From assembly GCF_034355335.1 (NCBI RefSeq), contig NZ_CP136422.1, positions 933,001 to 997,000 on the forward strand: a stretch of 64,000 bases of DNA. Direction: 5' to 3'. The notes below the pieces were generated by a model. The model saw only the letters and a program-made list of their open reading frames with translations, had not been told where the DNA came from and made no database searches. Numbering within the stretch: position 1 is the first letter of the stretch; each line of letters opens with the position of its first letter. Positions 52,784 through 61,430 of this stretch are shown piece by piece. The position numbers and the translations under genes were made by a program. Source of the DNA: Blautia coccoides. Lineage in GTDB: Bacteria; Bacillota; Clostridia; Lachnospirales; Lachnospiraceae.

Positions 52784-54046
52784 ATGAAAAGATTATCTGC
52801 ATTATTCCTGGCCTTAGGCCTGACAGTTTCCCTTGCGGCCTGCGGCAGCCCTTCTGCCGCCTCGCCCTCCGCTTCCTCATCCGAGTCCGCATCTGCAGAC
52901 AGTAAGAGCCAGACCCCGGATGTAAACGATATGGTGAAAGAGGATTCTGCCAGCGAGGAAGAGCAGGAACTGATGGAGCGCAGTGTCCGCTTTATAACGG
53001 ATAAACTCCTCAGCTATGATACATGGAAGAAAGTGATGGAACTGCCCGGAGTGGAATGCCAAAACCATATCTCAGGATATATCGACGATGTTACTCTGGG
53101 TGACACAAAAGACCTGCGCCTCAGCGGTGAGCCTGAACTGGAGGAAAACGGACTGTTTGTCACTTATGAGCTGACAGAGGGCAAGGTCCCCGCAGACGGT
53201 TCTACCGGAGGTTGTGTGATTCCGGCATCCATGGCTAAAAGTATGGGTAAAAAGGTGGGAGATAGGGTGACTGTGGATACACCGCTGGGCAAGGCGGAGT
53301 ATGAGATCACCGGGCTGTATGGCTATAGCGAAAAAGGCAAGGTGGGGGGACTCACGGAGGAAAACTCACCGCTGTATGAGCTTTTTGTAACTCCCGAAGA
53401 TATCGTAAAACTGACCGGTACCAGTAAAGACGGCTATTTCTTTGGAAACACTGTCACCTGCGCCACTGCCGAGGAGGCAAAAAAACTTGTAGAGCAGGCC
53501 TCTGCGCTTTTGAAGGATTACGGCACGAAAGCAATGCTGGCAAGCGATTCCAGCGCAGATCTGAGCTATGCGGACAGCGACGAACTGTTCCAAAATGTTG
53601 CACTGGACGGGACCGACCTGGACGGCAAAGCCCTGCCGGAGGATCTGCTGGCAAAAGGCGGGGTCACAATGGTGAACGTCTGGGCCACCTTCTGTAATCC
53701 CTGTCTGGAGGAAATGCCCCACCTTGAGGAGCTGAACAAGGAATTTGCCGCTGCAGGGAAAAATTTCAAGGTCGTGGGAATAGCAGCCGATGTGGTAAAC
53801 GATAAAGGAGAGGTGGGCCAGGAACAGTTAGATCTGGCAAAAGAGATCGTGAAAAAGACCGGCGTGACTTATATGAACATCATCCCCGGAGAAAAACTTC
53901 AGTCTGACATTCTGCCGAACGTAACTGCCTTCCCTACCAGTTTTTTCCTCAATGACAAAGGAGAGGTGATAAAAACTGTAATGGGTGCCACCACCAAAGA
54001 TGACTGGGCAAATACAGCCAATGAGTTGTTGGAAAGCCTTAAATAA
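52784..54046 (+). CDS. Lipoprotein with MacB-like domain and TlpA-type thioredoxin
   Basis: 420 residues. Lipoprotein signal with LAAC lipobox (Cys20), a Ser/Ala-rich linker, a middle region (about 60-265) resembling the MacB extracellular core (CVIPASMAKSMGKKVGDRV, then YEITGLYGY), and a C-terminal thioredoxin fold (about 270-420) with VNVWATFCNPCLEEMPHLEEL carrying the active C-x-x-C (F-C-N-P-C) and the cis-Pro region NVTAFPTSFF. It should reduce disulfides or another oxidised group at the outer membrane face, fed by the preceding ferredoxin protein; the MacB-like part may dock to the cognate permease. Confidence 0.87.
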   Translation: MKRLSALFLALGLTVSLAACGSPSAASPSASSSESASADSKSQTPDVNDMVKEDSASEEEQELMERSVRFITDKLLSYDTWKKVMELPGVECQNHISGYIDDVTLGDTKDLRLSGEPELEENGLFVTYELTEGKVPADGSTGGCVIPASMAKSMGKKVGDRVTVDTPLGKAEYEITGLYGYSEKGKVGGLTEENSPLYELFVTPEDIVKLTGTSKDGYFFGNTVTCATAEEAKKLVEQASALLKDYGTKAMLASDSSADLSYADSDELFQNVALDGTDLDGKALPEDLLAKGGVTMVNVWATFCNPCLEEMPHLEELNKEFAAAGKNFKVVGIAADVVNDKGEVGQEQLDLAKEIVKKTGVTYMNIIPGEKLQSDILPNVTAFPTSFFLNDKGEVIKTVMGATTKDDWANTANELLESLK

Positions 54047-54056
54047 GGGAATACCC

Positions 54057-54110
54057 TGCACTCTCGAAAATCATTCTCAGGGAATGGTGCAGTTATTTAA
54101 ATTACAATGT
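54057..54110. repeat. Truncated copy of the 25211 MITE-like repeat
   Basis: 54 bp matching 25311-25364 at most positions (TGCACTCTCGAAAA, ATTCTCAG, GTGCAGTTATTTAA and ATGT are shared). The left end and internal hairpin are missing. Confidence 0.65.
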
Positions 54111-54120
54111 TCCGGTTTAG

Positions 54121-54157
54121 AAACGGGCGTACCGCTTAAATGGCGGTACGCCCGTTT
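54121..54157. terminator. Strong hairpin after the redox operon
   Basis: A perfect 15-bp stem, AAACGGGCGTACCGC with its complement, has a 7-nt loop. No long T-run follows apart from the stem's own TTT, so it may be a terminator or processing hairpin. Confidence 0.6.
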
Positions 54158-54170
54158 GGCTGGTCAGATA

Positions 54171-54234
54171 CAGTAGTGCTGCCACAGTAGTGCTGCCACA
54201 GAGGTGCGGCCAAAGAGGTGCTGCCACAGAAGTG
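54171..54234 (+). repeat. 14-bp tandem repeat, 4.6 copies
   Basis: Units CAGTAGTGCTGCCA (twice), CAGAGGTGCGGCCA, AAGAGGTGCTGCCA and a partial CAGAAGTG follow without gaps. No gene covers them. Confidence 0.85.
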
Positions 54235-54381
54235 TATCAGAATTCATCACCTGACGGCAAAGTTTTCATGAGGGCAAAGAAATGTTTACGCCTAAATGAC
54301 CGCTGATCTGTTTTGCCCACAACAAAGCTCCGGTGGAACCTTAAAAACCGTTTTTTGAATTTCTCGGGAATTTAACAAACA

Positions 54382-54627
54382 TTGCAGACAAGGATAAAAA
54401 TTTGCATACATAAATCTGTCATGGACAGGGCCTTTGAATTTTATTTGTATGAAGACTTTTCTCCGGATGGCAATGTGCTTTACATTGTTCGTTTTTCCTT
54501 CATAGAGAACGATTACTACTACAACATTCTTCTCGGTTTCAGGAACAAATGCGAGTGTTTAGAGCCGTTACTTGTCCTCACAAAAATGAAGTACAGAATA
54601 CATGAAATAGCAAACATATATGAATAA
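54382..54627 (+). pseudogene. Remnant of a WYL-domain regulator C-terminus
   Basis: An 81-residue frame beginning at a TTG with no ribosome site. Its end, GFRNKCECLEPLLVLTKMKYR followed closely by IANIYE (about residues 52-80), resembles the last strand-helix of WYL regulators (G-F-G, V-x-x-L-E-P, then a helix ending in Y). The HTH and most of the WYL domain are absent, so I read it as a gene fragment, though a small real gene cannot be ruled out. Confidence 0.4.
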
Positions 54628-54635
54628 ATAAAAAA

Positions 54636-54678
54636 TTAGCACTCACCTCTTGACACTGCTAATAATTAGTGTTATAGT
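54636..54678 (+). promoter_or_regulatory. clpB promoter with degenerate CIRCE operator
   Basis: TTGACA (54650), 17-nt spacer, TATAGT (54673) is a near-consensus promoter. TTAGCACTC-N9-CACTGCTAA (54636-54662) overlaps the -35; it matches CIRCE (TTAGCACTC-N9-GAGTGCTAA) at 16 of 18 positions, implying repression by HrcA. A further dyad, TAGTG-N9-CACTA, spans the -10. Confidence 0.8.
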
Positions 54679-54728
54679 AGCACTAGAACAAATAACAAAG
54701 AGCACAAATCTCGAAATGGAGGGATTTT

Positions 54729-57311
54729 ATGAACATCAGCAAATTTACACAGAAATCACTTCAGGCAGTTCAGGACTTGGAAAAGACAGCTTATGAGTTC
54801 GGCAACCAAGAGGTCGAACAGGAGCATTTACTATATAATCTTTTACATCAGGAGGACAGCTTGATCCTGAAACTGATTGAAAAAATGGAAATCCAGAAAG
54901 AACACTTTCTGAACAATGTGGAGAAGGCACTGAATGCCAGAACCAAAGTATCCGGCGGCCAGCCATATATCGGGCAGTATCTGAATAAAGCCCTGGTGAG
55001 CGCTGAGGATGAGGCAAAGGCCATGGGAGATGAATACGTCTCTGTGGAGCATCTGTTTTTGGCACTGATCAACAATCCCAGCCCGTCTATGAAGAAAATC
55101 TGGCAGGAATACGGAATTACAAAAGAGCGTTTCCTTCAGGCTCTGAGCACGGTGCGGGGCAACCAGCGCGTGACGACCGACAACCCGGAGGCCACTTATG
55201 ATACGCTGAACAAGTATGGACAGGATCTGGTGGAAAAGGCCAGGGAGCAGAAACTGGACCCGGTCATCGGCAGGGACGCGGAAATCCGTAATGTCATTCG
55301 TATTCTGTCCAGAAAGACAAAAAATAATCCTGTGCTGATCGGTGAGCCGGGCGTGGGCAAGACAGCCGCTGTAGAGGGACTTGCACAGCGAATCGTTCAG
55401 GGCGATGTGCCGGAAGGGTTAAAAGATAAAAAGATTTTCGCACTGGATATGGGTGCCCTGGTAGCAGGCGCCAAGTACAGAGGAGAATTTGAGGAGCGTT
55501 TAAAGGCTGTGCTGGAGGAAGTCAGAAAAAGTGAGGGACAGATCATACTGTTCATTGATGAGCTTCATCTGATCGTAGGTGCCGGCAAGACAGAGGGTGC
55601 TATGGATGCAGGCAATATGCTGAAGCCTATGCTGGCCAGAGGCGAGCTGCACTGTATCGGTGCCACAACACTGGATGAATACCGCAAGTATATTGAAAAG
55701 GACGCAGCGCTTGAGCGCCGTTTCCAGCCTGTCATGGTGGATGAGCCTACAGTTGAGGATACCATTTCCATCTTAAGGGGACTGAAAGAACGGTACGAAG
55801 TCTTCCATGGCGTCAAGATCACTGACGGCGCTCTGGTAGCGGCGGCAACCTTGTCAAACCGCTATATTTCCGACAGGTTCCTGCCGGATAAGGCCATTGA
55901 CCTGGTGGATGAGGCATGCGCTCTTATCAAGACAGAGCTGGATTCCATGCCTACAGAGCTGGATGATCTTCGCAGAAGGATCATGCAGATGGAAATTGAG
56001 GAGGCTGCCCTGAAGAAAGAGAACGACAGGCTCAGCCAGGACCGGCTGGTGGATCTGCAGAAAGATATGGCGGAGCTGCGCGATGAATTTAACGGCAGGA
56101 AAGCCCAGTGGGACAATGAAAAAGCCTCTGTGGAGAAGCTTTCCAAACTGCGGGAACAGATTGAAGATATGAACAAACAGATTCAGGTTGCCCAGAGAAA
56201 TTATGACCTGAATGAAGCGGCAAGGCTGCAGTACGGCGAACTTCCAAAGCTGCAGAAGCAGTTGGAAGTTGAGGAAGAAAAAGTGAAGAGCCAGGATTTA
56301 TCCCTGGTACATGAGAGCGTTACAGACGAGGAGATTGCAAGGATCATCTCCCGCTGGACAGGAATCCCTGTTGCCAAGCTGACAGAAGGGGAAAAGACCA
56401 AGATTCTGGGTCTGGAAGAGGAACTTCACAAACGTGTGATTGGTCAGGATGAGGGTGTTCAGAAAGTAACAGATGCCATCATCCGTTCCAAAGCCGGGAT
56501 CAAGGACCCAACAAAACCCATTGGCTCCTTCTTATTCCTGGGACCAACTGGTGTAGGTAAGACAGAGCTTGCCAAGACACTGGCAGCTACACTCTTTGAT
56601 GACGAGCAGAATATGGTGCGTATTGACATGAGCGAGTACATGGAGAAATATTCCGTGTCACGTCTGATCGGAGCGCCTCCGGGATATGTGGGATACGAGG
56701 AAGGCGGCCAGCTCACAGAGGCTGTCAGAAGGAAACCATACTCAGTGGTTCTGTTCGATGAAATCGAAAAGGCACACCCGGATGTCTTCAACGTGCTGCT
56801 TCAGGTGTTGGATGACGGCCGTATTACAGATTCCCAGGGCCGTACCGTTGACTTTAAGAACACGATCCTGATCATGACATCCAATCTTGGCTCCACCTAT
56901 CTGCTGGACGGCATTGAGCCTAACGGCGAAATCAGCCAGGAAGCCAGAGATATGGTTGAGAGAGATCTGAGGACGCATTTCCGTCCGGAGTTCTTAAACC
57001 GTCTGGATGAGATCATCATGTTCAAACCGCTTACTAAAGAGAATATCGGCGGTATCGTGGATCTGCTGGTGGAGGATCTGAACCGCAGGTTAAGAGACCA
57101 GGAGCTGTCTCTGCGCTTGACAGATGCCGCAAAAGATTATATTATTGAGGGCGGATACGACCCCATCTACGGTGCTCGTCCTCTGAAACGCTACCTGCAG
57201 AAATACGTGGAGACACTGACTGCAAAACTCATTCTCTCCGGCAATGTGGGAACAGAGGACACCATTGTCATAGATGTGGAAAATGGTGAACTTACAGCCC
57301 GCAGGGCATAA
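54729..57311 (+). CDS. clpB: ATP-dependent disaggregase ClpB
   Basis: 860 residues, full length. N-domain (1-145), first AAA domain with Walker [11 protein letters not shown] and Walker [15 protein letters not shown], the coiled-coil M-domain (about 400-520, typical of ClpB and absent from ClpA/ClpC), second AAA domain with [13 protein letters not shown] and [14 protein letters not shown], and a C-terminal domain with [14 protein letters not shown]. It is a cytosolic hexamer that pulls proteins out of aggregates together with DnaK. GGAGG precedes the ATG, and the CIRCE-like promoter fits heat-shock control. Confidence 0.97.
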   Translation: MNISKFTQKSLQAVQDLEKTAYEFGNQEVEQEHLLYNLLHQEDSLILKLIEKMEIQKEHFLNNVEKALNARTKVSGGQPYIGQYLNKALVSAEDEAKAMGDEYVSVEHLFLALINNPSPSMKKIWQEYGITKERFLQALSTVRGNQRVTTDNPEATYDTLNKYGQDLVEKAREQKLDPVIGRDAEIRNVIRILSRKTKNNPVLIGEPGVGKTAAVEGLAQRIVQGDVPEGLKDKKIFALDMGALVAGAKYRGEFEERLKAVLEEVRKSEGQIILFIDELHLIVGAGKTEGAMDAGNMLKPMLARGELHCIGATTLDEYRKYIEKDAALERRFQPVMVDEPTVEDTISILRGLKERYEVFHGVKITDGALVAAATLSNRYISDRFLPDKAIDLVDEACALIKTELDSMPTELDDLRRRIMQMEIEEAALKKENDRLSQDRLVDLQKDMAELRDEFNGRKAQWDNEKASVEKLSKLREQIEDMNKQIQVAQRNYDLNEAARLQYGELPKLQKQLEVEEEKVKSQDLSLVHESVTDEEIARIISRWTGIPVAKLTEGEKTKILGLEEELHKRVIGQDEGVQKVTDAIIRSKAGIKDPTKPIGSFLFLGPTGVGKTELAKTLAATLFDDEQNMVRIDMSEYMEKYSVSRLIGAPPGYVGYEEGGQLTEAVRRKPYSVVLFDEIEKAHPDVFNVLLQVLDDGRITDSQGRTVDFKNTILIMTSNLGSTYLLDGIEPNGEISQEARDMVERDLRTHFRPEFLNRLDEIIMFKPLTKENIGGIVDLLVEDLNRRLRDQELSLRLTDAAKDYIIEGGYDPIYGARPLKRYLQKYVETLTAKLILSGNVGTEDTIVIDVENGELTARRA

Positions 57312-57326
57312 GAGGTGAGAGAGATT

Positions 57327-57500
57327 ATGATACCAAAAGATCCGGTGATGCTTTTGAGCTTTGCGAACATGAAACTGAGGGATTTCTATTCCTCCCTGGA
57401 TGACATGTGCGAAGATTTGCAGCTTGACAGAAAAGAGCTGGAGAAAAAGCTGGGCACCATTGATTACGCCTATGATGAAAAGGCAAATCAGTTTATTTAA
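57327..57500 (+). CDS. DUF4250 protein
   Basis: 57 residues from the ATG at 57327 (GAGGTGAGAG upstream), 15 bp after clpB and so likely co-transcribed. The sequence PKDPVMLLSFANMKLRDFY at the start and the helix DRKELEKKLGTIDYAYDEK are those of the DUF4250 family of short Firmicute proteins. No function is known. Confidence 0.88.
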   Translation: MIPKDPVMLLSFANMKLRDFYSSLDDMCEDLQLDRKELEKKLGTIDYAYDEKANQFI

Positions 57501-57586
57501 AATATAACAAAAGACGGACAGCGATTATATCTGTAACGATCCATCAGGTCTGCGCATTTATGGCGCTGCCCGCAGGAAAATATTCA

Positions 57587-57647
57587 ACAGTCAGGTAAAA
57601 ATCCCATCGCCGAAGGCAGTTCTGTATGGCTCTTTACCTGTAACTGT
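57587..57647. repeat. Variant of the dispersed palindromic repeat
   Basis: ACAGTCAGGTAAA is complementary (with a 2-nt gap) to TTTACCTGTAACTGT at 57633-57647. GTAACTGTG is shared with the copies at 16946 and 23481, but the rest differs. Confidence 0.35.
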
Positions 57648-57699
57648 GTAGATATTGGAAAATTATTTATATTTGTTGTTTTATAAGAACAGGGAACGG

Positions 57700-57741
57700 C
57701 CTGTATACCATGTGATAAACTGGGTATACAGGTCTTTTTTT
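57700..57741 (+). terminator. Terminator in the clpB-SBP spacer
   Basis: CCTGTATACC pairs with GGTATACAGG and is followed by a run of seven T. Confidence 0.85.
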
Positions 57742-57918
57742 CGTTATAATATAGAAAACGTTGAGTGAAAATATCAGGCGCAAACTTTTCATTCACGTCT
57801 TCAGACGTATTCAGGTGTCAAATGAGTGATATTTTTAAGTCAGACCAGTTATAGAAAAGGAACAGGGAAAAGAATAAGATGGATGTATAAAAGGAACAGA
57901 AGTGAAGGAGGAAATCAC

Positions 57919-59427
57919 ATGAAGAAAAAGATCGTAGCTGCTGTACTCACAGCGGCCATGGTATTGTCACTGGCAGCCTGCGGAGGCGGAAGCGGCAGCG
58001 AAGGCAAGAAGACAGCATCCGGGGAGGACGGAAAGGAACCCTACACGGTGACCATGGTGCTGCAGGGCAGCCAGCCCGCTGATGAAGAGCGGATCGAGGA
58101 GAAGATCAATGAGATTCTGGAAAAGGAAGTTAATGCCAATCTGGATATTGTAGTGCTTCCCTGGGCCAGTGCCACACAGCAGCTCCAGCTCATGCTTGCA
58201 GGTGATGAAAAGATTGACTGTTTTTATACAAATGCCACCAATGCCATCCAGTACATGCACAGCGGACAGATCATGGACATGTCAGAGCTGGTGGATAAAT
58301 ACGGCAAAAATCTGAAGGATATTTACGGCGAAGAGGTGCTGAACAGCAACACAGTGGACGGTTTTATGTACGGAGTGCCAAACCAGATCGAACGAGGCAG
58401 CATCCCTGCCGTCTTCATGAGAAAAGACCTGGTGGAGAAGTACAACATAGACACATCCGCCATCAAAGAGCCAAAAGATATGGAATCTGTATTTGAGACA
58501 GTCAAGGCAGGAGAGCCGGACATGACCATGCTGTTTTCCATCAATGAGGGAGATACACCGGCCACAAGACTGTTCGGGGGCGACCCCTTGTCAGATGCCA
58601 ACTACCTTGGCGTGCTCATGGATCAGGAAAATGATACCACCATTACCAACTTCTTTGCCAGCGACTGGTATAAAGAGACTACTTCCATGCTCTATGACTG
58701 GTATCAAAAGGGATATATCAGCAAGGACGCGGGAACTGACACAGAAAACTGGCGTACAGTCTGCAAGGCAGGCAATCTGTTCTCCCTGTTTTTTGCCTAT
58801 CATCCGGGAACACCTGTGGAATTTAAAAGCTCAACAGGATATGACTTTGAAATCGTTCCGTTCAGGGATTATCCCATCAAAAACTGCCAGACCTACAACG
58901 GCATTATCTACTCCGTTGCACAGAATTCAGAGAACCCGGAGAAGACCATGGAAACCCTTGATTACATCTATGGCAGCCCGGAGATCATGAATCTGCTGAA
59001 CTGGGGTGAAGAAGGTGTGGATTATGTCATAGAGGATGAGGAGAACGGCATCATCAACTACCCGGAGGGCATCACTGCAGACAATGTGGGATACAGCCTG
59101 AATCTGGGCTGGGAACTGCCAAATCAGTTCATCGCCCATAAATGGACTGGCTCTGACCCGCAGCTCTGGGAGAAGATGGAGGAATTCAACGATTCCGCAA
59201 AAGAGTCAAAGGCAGTTGGTTTCTGTTTTGACAACACCCAGTATGAGAGTCAGGTCGCTGCGCTTGCCAATGTTGTAAAACAGTACACCGGTTCACTGAA
59301 CAGTGGTTCCGCTGACCCCGAAACGTATCTGCCGGAATTCCTGGATGCTCTGGAGGCAGCCGGTATTGATGAGATCATACAGGCAAAACAGGAGCAGTTT
59401 GACAAATGGCTGGAAGAGAATAAATAG
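57919..59427 (+). CDS. Sugar ABC transporter substrate-binding lipoprotein
   Basis: 502 residues from the ATG at 57919 (AAGGAGG 8 nt upstream; the longer frame from 57826 would bury the signal peptide). Lipoprotein signal ending LAAC, then a Gly/Ser linker and a family-1-type binding fold. The C-terminal part resembles the LplA/YtcQ group of oligosaccharide-binding proteins, partners of LplB/YtcP permeases, which follow. It is anchored outside the membrane and delivers an oligosaccharide to the permeases. Confidence 0.92.
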   Translation: MKKKIVAAVLTAAMVLSLAACGGGSGSEGKKTASGEDGKEPYTVTMVLQGSQPADEERIEEKINEILEKEVNANLDIVVLPWASATQQLQLMLAGDEKIDCFYTNATNAIQYMHSGQIMDMSELVDKYGKNLKDIYGEEVLNSNTVDGFMYGVPNQIERGSIPAVFMRKDLVEKYNIDTSAIKEPKDMESVFETVKAGEPDMTMLFSINEGDTPATRLFGGDPLSDANYLGVLMDQENDTTITNFFASDWYKETTSMLYDWYQKGYISKDAGTDTENWRTVCKAGNLFSLFFAYHPGTPVEFKSSTGYDFEIVPFRDYPIKNCQTYNGIIYSVAQNSENPEKTMETLDYIYGSPEIMNLLNWGEEGVDYVIEDEENGIINYPEGITADNVGYSLNLGWELPNQFIAHKWTGSDPQLWEKMEEFNDSAKESKAVGFCFDNTQYESQVAALANVVKQYTGSLNSGSADPETYLPEFLDALEAAGIDEIIQAKQEQFDKWLEENK

Positions 59428-59497
59428 TTACTGTTCATTATCTATCCGGTGGTGTGTGGACAGCAACAATAAATAGACCGGATCATTTTTGGCAGCA

Positions 59498-59546
59498 GGC
59501 TGTCGCCCTAGGAAACAGGAAAGGCTCTTAGTGCGGCAGCCTTTTT
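59498..59546 (+). terminator. Partial terminator between binding protein and permeases
   Basis: GGCTGTCGC pairs with GCGGCAGCC (one mismatch) and is followed by TTTTT. Its place inside the operon would lower permease expression relative to the binding protein. Confidence 0.7.
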
Positions 59547-59585
59547 GCCCGAAAGAAACCATTCATAAGACAGAGGAGGAAGAAT

Positions 59586-60509
59586 ATGAAGAAAAAGTCC
59601 AGGCTCAGTGTCTATAAACAGCACTGGCCCTTATATCTGATGATGCTGCCGGGCCTTTTGTACCTGCTGATCAACAACTATATCCCTATGGGTGGAATCG
59701 TGATCGCCTTTAAGAAGCTGAACTTTGCAAAAGGCATATTTGCAAGCCCCTGGTGCGGTCTTGATAACTTTAAGTTTTTATTCCAGTCAAAGGATGCCTG
59801 GATCATTACCAGAAATACACTGCTTTACAATGTGGCCTTCATTGCTGTAAATATGATAGTAGGGATCGCGGTGGCTATATTGATCTGCGAGGTGCGCAGC
59901 AATAAAATGAAAAAGATATACCAGAGCGCCATTCTGCTGCCCTTCCTCATGTCCATGGTAATTCTGAGCTACATTGTTTACGCACTGCTCAGTTCCGAGA
60001 ACGGCCTGATAAACAATACGATTTTAAACGCCATGGGAAGAGAGCCGGTGCAGTGGTATCAGCAGCCGAAATACTGGCCCTTTATCCTGGTATTTGCCAA
60101 CTGCTGGAAAGGTGTGGGATACGGATGTCTGATCTACATTGCCTCTATTATCGGCATTGATCCTTCCTACTATGAGGCGGCCAGTCTGGACGGCGCTACA
60201 AAATGGCAGCAGATTACGAAAATCACCCTGCCAAGTCTGGTACCCACCATTATCACCCTGCTTCTGTTAAATATCGGACGTATTTTTTATTCGGATTTCG
60301 GACTGTTTTATCAGGTGCCTATGAATTCCGGAGTTCTTTTTCCAACCACCAATGTGATCGACACCTATGTGTACCGGGCACTCATTGAGCGGGGAAATAT
60401 CAGTATGTCCTCCGCGGCAGGCGTGTACCAGTCCATTGTGGGATTCGCCATTGTTATGCTGAGCAACTGGGTGGTGAGAAAAGTAGATAAAGAACAGGCA
60501 TTGTTTTAG
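59586..60509 (+). CDS. Sugar ABC transporter permease (LplB-like)
   Basis: 307 residues with six membrane segments. N-terminus WPLYLMMLPGLLYLLINNYIPM, and the EAA loop YYEAASLDGATKWQQITKITLP that docks the ATPase. The ATP-binding subunit is not in the operon seen here; such systems usually share a common MsmK-type ATPase encoded elsewhere. AGGAGGAAG lies before the ATG. Confidence 0.94.
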   Translation: MKKKSRLSVYKQHWPLYLMMLPGLLYLLINNYIPMGGIVIAFKKLNFAKGIFASPWCGLDNFKFLFQSKDAWIITRNTLLYNVAFIAVNMIVGIAVAILICEVRSNKMKKIYQSAILLPFLMSMVILSYIVYALLSSENGLINNTILNAMGREPVQWYQQPKYWPFILVFANCWKGVGYGCLIYIASIIGIDPSYYEAASLDGATKWQQITKITLPSLVPTIITLLLLNIGRIFYSDFGLFYQVPMNSGVLFPTTNVIDTYVYRALIERGNISMSSAAGVYQSIVGFAIVMLSNWVVRKVDKEQALF

Positions 60510-60520
60510 GAGGAGAGGGA

Positions 60521-61423
60521 ATGAAAAATTCAGCAAAAGAAAAACGGTATCAGTTTTTTATCAATATAATTCTGATTCTTATGACATTGATCATTGTACT
60601 GCCTTTTATACTGGTGTTCATCTCTTCCGTCACAGATGAAAACACACTGATCCGCAACGGCTACTCATTTTTTCCTGAGAAATTAAGCCTTTACGCCTAC
60701 CAGTACATAATCAAACAGGGAGAAAAAATACTGCACGCATATGGAGTCACCATTTTTGTCACGATCGTGGGCACTATACTGAATATCAGCCTGTCGGCAC
60801 TGATGGCTTATCCGCTGACAATAAAGACGCTTCCCCACAGAAGGGCACTGACCTTTTTCGTATTTTTTACCATGCTGTTCAACGGAGGCCTGGTTCCTAC
60901 ATATCTGGTGTATGTGAATTATCTGCATATCAAAAATACAATTTTTGCGCTTCTTCTGCCGAATCTGCTTTTGAGTGCCAACAATGTGCTTATGATACGC
61001 AGCTATTTTATCACAAGCATACCGGATGCTCTGTTTGAAGCAGCTAAAATAGACGGGGCAGGGCATATGAAAATATTTACCAGTGTGGTGCTGCCTCTGG
61101 GCAAGCCCATTCTTGTGACCATGGGACTGTTTTCCGGACTTGCCTATTGGAATGACTGGACCAATGGTTTATACTATTTATCAGGAAACCAGGGACAGAA
61201 GCTGTTTGGCATACAGAACCTTTTGAATCAGATGATTACGGATATTCAATATCTTGCAAGCGGAAAAGTCGTGGGAAATATTGGCGCGGAGGTTGCAAAG
61301 CTTCCCACCACCTCCATCCGAATGGCAATTGCCTTCATTGCCATGCTGCCGCTGTTTATTGTGTATCCATTCCTTCAAAAATATTTCTCGGAGGGAATCA
61401 CTCTGGGGGCAGTGAAAGGATAA
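60521..61423 (+). CDS. Sugar ABC transporter permease (YtcP/LplC-like)
   Basis: 300 residues with six membrane segments. The EAA loop reads ALFEAAKIDGAGHMKIFTSV, and the C-terminus YPFLQKYFSEGITLGAVKG is typical of the second permease of oligosaccharide importers. It starts 11 bp after the first permease with GGAGGAGAGGG in between, and the kinase gene starts 7 bp after its end, so all are one transcript. Confidence 0.95.
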   Translation: MKNSAKEKRYQFFINIILILMTLIIVLPFILVFISSVTDENTLIRNGYSFFPEKLSLYAYQYIIKQGEKILHAYGVTIFVTIVGTILNISLSALMAYPLTIKTLPHRRALTFFVFFTMLFNGGLVPTYLVYVNYLHIKNTIFALLLPNLLLSANNVLMIRSYFITSIPDALFEAAKIDGAGHMKIFTSVVLPLGKPILVTMGLFSGLAYWNDWTNGLYYLSGNQGQKLFGIQNLLNQMITDIQYLASGKVVGNIGAEVAKLPTTSIRMAIAFIAMLPLFIVYPFLQKYFSEGITLGAVKG

Positions 61424-61430
61424 AAAGCAT

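Noticed and set aside
57751..57764. Possible CcpA (cre) site, GAAAACGTT core, upstream of the sugar importer
   Set aside because: Four mismatches to TGWAANCGNTNWCA; too weak to support.
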